Shown here piece by piece: positions 57,109 to 64,000 of a stretch of DNA of 64,000 nucleotides. Source of the stretch: Bolinopsis microptera (Eukaryota; Ctenophora; Tentaculata; Lobata; Bolinopsidae); the NCBI RefSeq assembly GCF_026151205.1, contig NC_087074.1:14878667-14942666 (forward strand), in the 5' to 3' direction. The first letter of the stretch is position 1, and each line of letters opens with the position of its first letter. The notes beneath the pieces were generated by a model. It was not told where the DNA came from. It was given only the letters and a program-made list of their open reading frames with translations, and did no database searches. The position numbers and the translations under genes are program-made.

Positions 57109-57777
57109 GTTGCTGCTGGCTTGGCCATTATGATTAAGAGAGATGCCCAATAAAGTAAATCATTCTCCAATTTTTGTAGGAGTTTCTGGACACAAAGTGA
57201 GTCATCTTACATCTTGTGACAAATGTTGCTCATGAGTCTTTAAGACCTTTCTAGTTAACAGACAACAGTCCAATAGCCCATTTGTGAATATTGTTATTTT
57301 CGCTCGGCAAAAATCCGTTTTTCAGCCATATTTCCGAAAATAAGCCTTTTAGGGTATATGTTGCTTCATAAGTTGTATATCAATGTGGCCATTAGGCACA
57401 TTTTGGTGTATCAGAATAGTCTCTACGACCTTCCTAGGCGGAAATGCCAAAAATCACAGAAATTATTACTGCGTCAAGCCAAAAACCGTTTTTCGGCCAT
57501 ATTTCCGAAACGAAGCATTTTAAGGTATATGTTGCTTCATAAGTTGTATATAAATGTGGCTATTAAGCACATTTTGGTGTATCGGAATAGTCTTTAAGAC
57601 CTTCCTGGGCTGAAATACAAAAATTCGACTGACCGCAAAACCCTGAAAAAGGGTGTGGCCGAAAACGCCACTATTGCATTTTTTTCAAAAATGCAATAGT
57701 GTCCAAATGTTTTAAGAATCATCTAGAGAGGTGATAACCGTTGAGAAATCGCTTTTAACACGAAAAGCTAACGAGAT

Positions 57778-60700
57778 TCCGTTTCGTCTCTGACTATGGC
57801 TTCATAAGGAAAAATTGAAAGACGTTTGCCGTAAGGGGATCTTAATCCTCGATCCCCATTGTGTAAATTGGTGGTACAAATAATAGTTTGGTGACAAGTC
57901 AAGCCGGCTAGTCCGCAACTGTAAAATTATGAGTAAAGAATTTAAATTTTGTTTATCAATTTCTAGTATCTTAAGAACTAGAGTTTGTCTTAACCACTAT
58001 AAGTTGGATTGGTGCTTATCTCAAAAATTCATTCCTCAACTCGTACGAGACCGGGGTCCATTAATCAAAGTCAAATATAACATAATTGGTGTTTAAGTTT
58101 GACACGAGAGCAATTGCTTGAAGCGACAGCTAGTCACCACTGCTTTTATCATCAGCTACCCCTGATCTTAGCTTACACGCAATATAATATCCGCACAGCT
58201 CACAGCTCAATTCCTCTGATTGTATTACTATTGATTGTCAACGACAACGTTTATTACAGCAAGGGAGTCCTTACTCCGTGCCGATAACCTATTACGGCAA
58301 ATACTGAGTGATCGGGTTTTTATTCAAGACAGCAGCTTGCATGAATACGACATGAAGTAGCATCTATTCTTATACAACGGACTGTAGATTGAAAAACGTG
58401 CACAAATGGCAGAGTTCTGACAATTATTGCTTTGTGTGTAGTGTTTGTGTTACTTCCACATGGAATTTATATTACATTCGATATTGAGATACTGGAACTA
58501 CGTTTTATAATATTTTGTTGACAGCAATTTTTTGAAGCAATTGGATCAAAACAAGAAACTTGGTGAGCTCACCGTGCTAGAGTCCTTCACAAGGTGTATT
58601 CAGTAGGCAGTTTTGTGGTGATTTTACTTTGCAAGGTGGAAGCTTTCTGTTTTAGTAAATAACTTTATTCCATTTTTAGTCCCCCTCACGTAATATTCCA
58701 CTGTTGCTCTAAGTGGAATACTGCAATTGATTGGCAGATGTTTCTTATATTCTCGCGTTACATGTCACACCGTATAATATGATATCACCAGCATTAATAT
58801 GGTGTCAAAACAATGACTTCATCAGGAGATGTTGAGTGAACTGCTTTTTGTGAATAATTAATTACAAAGGGCGGGATGATCTGAGTCTCCACCTAGCTTT
58901 AAACAAAATATTCAGGTATTGTCCTCCGTCCTTCCTTCTAGGACATGCCTTTGTCACGGAAAACCGTTAATATTACACTTTACATAGTTATGCTTTACAT
59001 TGTCACAGATCGTTAGTCCCAAACATACGTAAGGGCTTCATGGCCTAGATGCACTAACTTTGCAGTTTACATTTACACCGCTGGATGGGTTTTTTCATTT
59101 GCTGACTCAAGACAGGTTTAGACGTTTAGATAGAGTTCGGTTGCGTTCATATCTCAACTAGGTGTTGAGCCTAGCTTATAGCAAATACCCCAACTATGTT
59201 AAACTATAAATAATACTCCAACTAGGCTCAGTTATATAAGCTAATACCCCAACTCATACATAAAGACGAAGCTATAATATACAGTCGTTACAGTAGTATA
59301 ACTCAACAATCTAACTGCATCTCGAATTTAATCATCCCTTGGCCCGCCGCTCATTCACATTTGTCGACTTAAATTGTTCTCTGTATTTGGTATGTTGTTG
59401 CAGGGTTCACGGTCGACCAACATCTTACAGCTAATTAGATCAATAGTCCAGACGCTGAAAATGTTTGATTCGCCGGGCGGCCGGTGGCGACCATCTGGTG
59501 ACGGTGCTGGTTACGGACTGTGGGAGCTATCAAGTTACAGGCTCGTACCGAGACTCTATCTCTCTATACACCTGCACCCGGCCCTTCTTAGTTCTTAGTA
59601 ACATGGCTTGTGCATCAATTAATATGTGGGTGCAGCTTTTGCTGGTTTCACATGGTTTGCTCAAAAAGTTTGATTAATTAACCCCGATCTGGGACGTCAT
59701 CCGTTTAATATTTATTCTTGTGGTGCATTTTATTTTCAGTGCAAGCTGGACTCTATAGTTTAATAATGAATAAAAAGTAGTTACATGGTAGAACTAGTGC
59801 TCTTTCTAGTACCGAGGAGTTTTTCTTGAGCACTTGTCAAACTTAGAGGTGTGGAGACTGGAGCTGTTAATAGAATGTACGCTCAGTGAAGGATTCTTCT
59901 CATGAAGGCTTCCCAGCAGTTTAAATTCACGTGGAGCGATCTATTTCAACGATAAACTGATATGGGTTTTAGGTGCGGTTAGGGTTCGTGATATCTATCA
60001 AAGCCACCTACAGAACGATCAGTCACGTGACAACGATCGTAGACTGATTAATCATCATTCAAATCCAACCCACGGCTTCTCTGGTGGGAGCCATCTTCCA
60101 GCAGCTTCCTCATAACACGGAGAACACTAGGAACACAAGCTCACTGGTTTACATTTCATGAGTCTCACTGTCTCAACTACACAGTTTCTCACAGGCAACC
60201 GTAGATTGTGACAAGTGTGCGGGAAGAATGTGTCATTAGCACCTGAGCACTACTTACATTTGGACCCTCTTTAACTGTTTCTGCAACTATACTGATCTGT
60301 TCTGGGCAACTAATTAATCAATTATTGTAATTAAGATTAGCCCCGAGTCAAAAGTGAGTTGGGAGTCTCCCGTGACCACTTATAAGTGGCTATAAATAAC
60401 TTTATAGCGACTACAGTTACTTCTATAAAAAGAACATCCTCGCAAGAGTTTTATAGTTAATACTTTAGTTACTTATAGTTACCTTTTAAGGAGATTTGTG
60501 GACTCTCAGACTACCTAGTTGAGTGTGTCCCACAACCTAGCACCTTGCCTAAACGTTCGGCACTCCTGGGCACCTATGTGGCAAGCTTGCTCCCTGAAAA
60601 ACAAAAAAAATAATTTCAGTTATACACTCAAATAAGCAGGCCGGTCAAGCATTTTCTTCTAAATTATTGTTCAGTCTCATTAAATAGTCTTGTGTTCAAA

Positions 60701-63700
60701 AGCTATCCGATCAAAATCGAATCAAGACAGTAAATTTCGATTTTGATCATAAAACAACACAAATTTAAACATGTTTTGTACTTAACAATTTTTAATATAA
60801 TTTGGAATTATGATAATTTAATAATTTACTCATACAAACTTACATACTTGATTAAATTATTAATTTACCCGTGTGAGCTGTCTCACGGAAAACCCCATTA
60901 ACCCCATATTGTGACTCAGAAATCACTGCATTTTCAAATTAATCCGCCCACGAGGAAATGTTTTGTAACTTTTGACAGGCTCAAATTTAAGGATGATCCA
61001 AAAATAGCTCCTTGAATTGCAATAAATGCGGCCGTTGGATCATTACCATCTATGTTGGGAACCTTTAAAATACGACCCAGGACTTATTTCTGTCAACTCA
61101 GTCTCCACTGTGTATCACTATAATGTCAGTCATGCAATTCGGAAAAAATAATGTGCGTGGTCGGATTATACAATGGAGCTGAGTTTGTGGTACCGAGTGT
61201 GTTACCATGTTGTTCTATAAGTATAATATATTGTTATAGCTTTATAGGGTTTATTATCTTACTGTATAACTTTACCGTTTACTATTAATGTATTTATTTT
61301 GCTCTGACAGTTCGCTTGGGAGCCGATATCATTGTAGTTATCGTAGTCATTGTAATCATTACAATCATAGATCGCATTTCTAAACGAAATCTGAAAAAAA
61401 TAACATTTCTCGATCACTATTCATCGTGAATTCATTTGTTCTGATAATAAAAGTATAATGTATGAAGTAAAATAATTAATATCTTTCAACAACCTAATTT
61501 TATAGGCTATATCCAATTCGTTTTTATGTCCACTTATGGTCTTTATTAGGTTTAACCATCACATTGTATGCAATTTATTTAAAAATGCTTAAACTTTTAC
61601 AGGTGTTAAGTAGGGATGGATTAAACTTTCTATTCGAAAGCATCTAAAATATTTCTGAAACTAAAAAATGCGTTTTTCGAAAGATTCCAACTGATCTACA
61701 CTGTTCTCGACTAGTCTCCTCCTTTGCAATTAACAATACATTGTTTGTGTCTTGACTAGGGAACAATTAGAGTCTATCACAAGTATAAATATGATATATA
61801 TATATATATATGTCATATATGTGTCATAAGTATATAGCTGAGTAGGACAACAATGCACCACTTAGGTTCGTGAGGCCTCCTCGCAAAAGCAGTTCAAATG
61901 GCCGCGTATCACGTTCAGACACATTCACTATAATATATACATGCGGCTTGAAATGTGCGAACTTTCCTGCGTTCCTGACATACCGTACCCTGTCATTATA
62001 AAACTTATACTTCTTCCAGCAATGATACCAGTTTGTATTTGTACTTTAACAGAGGTGACTCAGCTCTCAGTTAGCGTTTAACGTCACTAGATTTCTCAGC
62101 TACACCGAAATGCAGTTGACAGTTCTGTAAATAGTACCATTTTGCAGCTACACCAAAATGCAGCTGACAGTTCTGTAAACCATTTTGACACCTGAGGAGG
62201 TAATTATAATTCACCTTTTTGCCAGTTCTACCCATTATAATTAGCTTCCAGATGACTGATAATCATGTGGGCGTTTTATTAAAGTTCCCTTGAACATGAG
62301 CGATTTATTAGCTGTTTCACAGAATCTGAAAACGAGCCCAATCTTACCATTATGGCAAATCATAAGTTTCGCAATTTATGATTCCCTCGTATATGTGCAC
62401 CATCGATTGCGAAATTCATTGTTTGCAATAAATTTCCAAGGTTTATATTGTCTAATATTTATGTCTCCAGTAATTTGATGGATAAATATATTATATTACA
62501 CATGTTATGCCTTTGATAGCTAAAGACGTAAATCATGAGAGACTAATTAAGCCGGTTATTTAACGCTTCCTTGAAGTTTTCAGCAACTAGGTTGAAACTA
62601 CGGAAAATCGCTAATTATAATAGGGGAAATTTCCAGGAAAAACCTATTTTAGTTAAGGCTTCTCTGTGGCAATCAACAATTAGGTTAAATCTACGATAAA
62701 ATTGCTAATTGTTGAGATAATTTACCAGGAAAAACTACTCTGGTTAACATACAGCAAGAAAAATATTACCATTACCATTGTACTGCGCCACGTACAATTG
62801 CTCAGCGTCTGCAGTTTATTCAGGTGTCTTGAGCAGGAGATTATAATTACCAGAAATCTTTTATAAATTATTCGAACATTTTAAAAACATTTTCTAAACA
62901 TTTTTCTTTTCATCGACTACATCATTATGCCAATTTTGCTACAAACCTATCCAGTCTGCGACAAATATACAAACGATTTGTCTTCAAGTTGTTCAGTGAA
63001 AATTTGAACTATCCTAAAATTAAATTTAGATAAAAATATGCCGATGACGTGGTAGTTCTTATTCTAATTCCTGTAAGCAGTGGTAACACATCAGATTAAG
63101 CTAATGACGTGTCCAATAACAAGACAGCTCTAAAATTACCAATACGTATGCCACATGACACAAACATTCGTTAATCTGAAATGGCCGAATTACGTATTTT
63201 TCGAGGCAGTATATTTAATCAGTTTTGTTGAGGGTGTCTTTAGATTATTTTTACATAGTTTTGATGTGTTTCATATGGTTATTTTATGTTTTAAGTTAAA
63301 ATATTGTTTGTTTGAGCGTCAATAGTATGAGATTAGTGCTGCTGTAGTAGATCGCACAGTACTAAGTCACTCAGTCTCTGGGGCTTCTTCTACGGTGCAC
63401 TTGGTGACCAAATTGATACCAGAAACAGTGCAGAATAATTCCCCAATACCTACCGTGTGTACCTAATTGGGTCAGATTCGAGCTAGATTGCTTAGGCCAA
63501 GATATTGAGTATCCCCACCGCAAAGTTTTCTATTTCTAGTTCTAGTAATGGTAGAAATACGAACATTTTTTTAGCAATATGAAAAATTAGATTATCTGAA
63601 TCTTTCAATAGCGCAGTTTAAATGATTCAAACCTTATTTTTGACGCAATCTAGAAACCTAAGGATAAACCTAATTGCTGAATAGTCTCTATACAACCAAC

Positions 63701-64000
63701 AGCTTGCAGTATAAGCTTGGACTGTTGGCATTATTCCAACACGCAATTCACAGCTTTCTGCTCTGCAATTATACTACAGCCAGAGCCCAACGGTTCATTA
63801 ACATTTAACAGTTTGATTAAACTGTATTTATTAAATTGCCGGGGTCGCAGTTATTTTATTGATCTTACTGAGGCTCGAATTCGGCCGATGTGCAATATAG
63901 TTTTGAAATTGCCAGTCTCACAAACAGATTGCATGCACGATCTTTAAGTTATGTTAATTTTCAAGTGTAGGCATTATCTTAAAATCATTTAAATATCCAT
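57778..64000. other. gene-poor terminal region
   Basis: No supported coding exon or RNA gene over 6.2 kb. Open frames at 58099-58287, 59374-59677, 62290-62478 and 63717-63947 lack motifs. It contains a 48-bp tandem duplication (62098-62190), a diverged roughly 100-bp duplication (62590-62755) and an AT run near 61793. Confidence 0.5.
62098..62190. repeat. 48-bp tandem duplication
   Basis: Two copies starting agctacacc, each with aaatgcag and gacagttctgtaaa, 48 bp apart with a few differences. Confidence 0.75.

Larger units (their letters stand above)
53824..57777. mobile_element. 4-kb foldback structure: long inverted repeat
   Basis: The left arm 53824-55070 and right arm 56165-57777 are near-identical inverted copies over more than 1.2 kb, around a 1.1-kb spacer. 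The right arm is longer because it contains an insertion at 56716-57108. Each arm carries a strong 14-bp hairpin (cactattgcattttt; 53899-53931 and its copy at 57671-57704) and two tandem 172-bp repeats beginning tttcagcccaggaagg. The outer ends read atctcgttagc and its complement. No clear target duplication was found. It may be a foldback DNA transposon or a segmental inverted duplication. Confidence 0.8.

Overview
The window looks like nuclear DNA of an invertebrate metazoan. It is AT-rich, its genes are split by GT-AG introns of 54 nt to about 1.8 kb, it carries several clades of non-LTR retrotransposon, MITEs and many minisatellites, and its three recognisable genes belong to animal families. 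The species cannot be named; a marine non-bilaterian (cnidarian or ctenophore) or another soft-bodied invertebrate would fit, but this is a guess.

Layout. 1-8.7 kb has no recognisable gene; it holds a long GA microsatellite, a facing poly-G/poly-C pair, a small hAT-type MITE and a large palindrome. 8.7-29.7 kb (+) is one complete gene of about 37 exons for an inositol-trisphosphate-receptor-family Ca2+ release channel of about 2,470 residues. Intron 1 carries a 5'-truncated retrotransposon with a restriction-like endonuclease, and intron 35 carries a 5'-truncated LINE with an RNase H tail flanked by a perfect 218-bp direct repeat. 30.4-31.7 kb (-) is a two-exon rhodopsin-class GPCR, convergent with the channel gene. 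33.4-33.9 kb is a 29-bp minisatellite. 37.6-39.6 kb (-) is a three-exon CYP46A-like cytochrome P450. 40.1-41.3 kb has a 0.58-kb MITE and a second 29-bp minisatellite. 42.4-48.3 kb is a 15-bp-unit array split by a nearly intact RTE-type retrotransposon of about 3.2 kb. 52.9-53.4 kb is a minisatellite whose units carry a palindromic double E-box. 53.8-57.8 kb is a 4-kb inverted repeat with arms over 1.2 kb. The rest (57.8-64 kb) shows only short duplications.

The most interesting signal is in the channel gene. Two adjacent 173-nt exons (26414-26586 and 26650-26822) both encode S5, pore helix and selectivity filter. They are about half identical, have the same splice phases, and shift the frame to a stop if both are included. 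They therefore look like mutually exclusive pore exons that would give two channels with different luminal charge (about -5 versus +1) and different filters (GGGHN versus AGGHN). The channel also seems to lack the usual basic IP3-coordinating residues at its N terminus, so its ligand may differ.

All exon structures were assigned by hand from reading frame, splice consensus and remembered family motifs. No alignment, search or transcript data were available.
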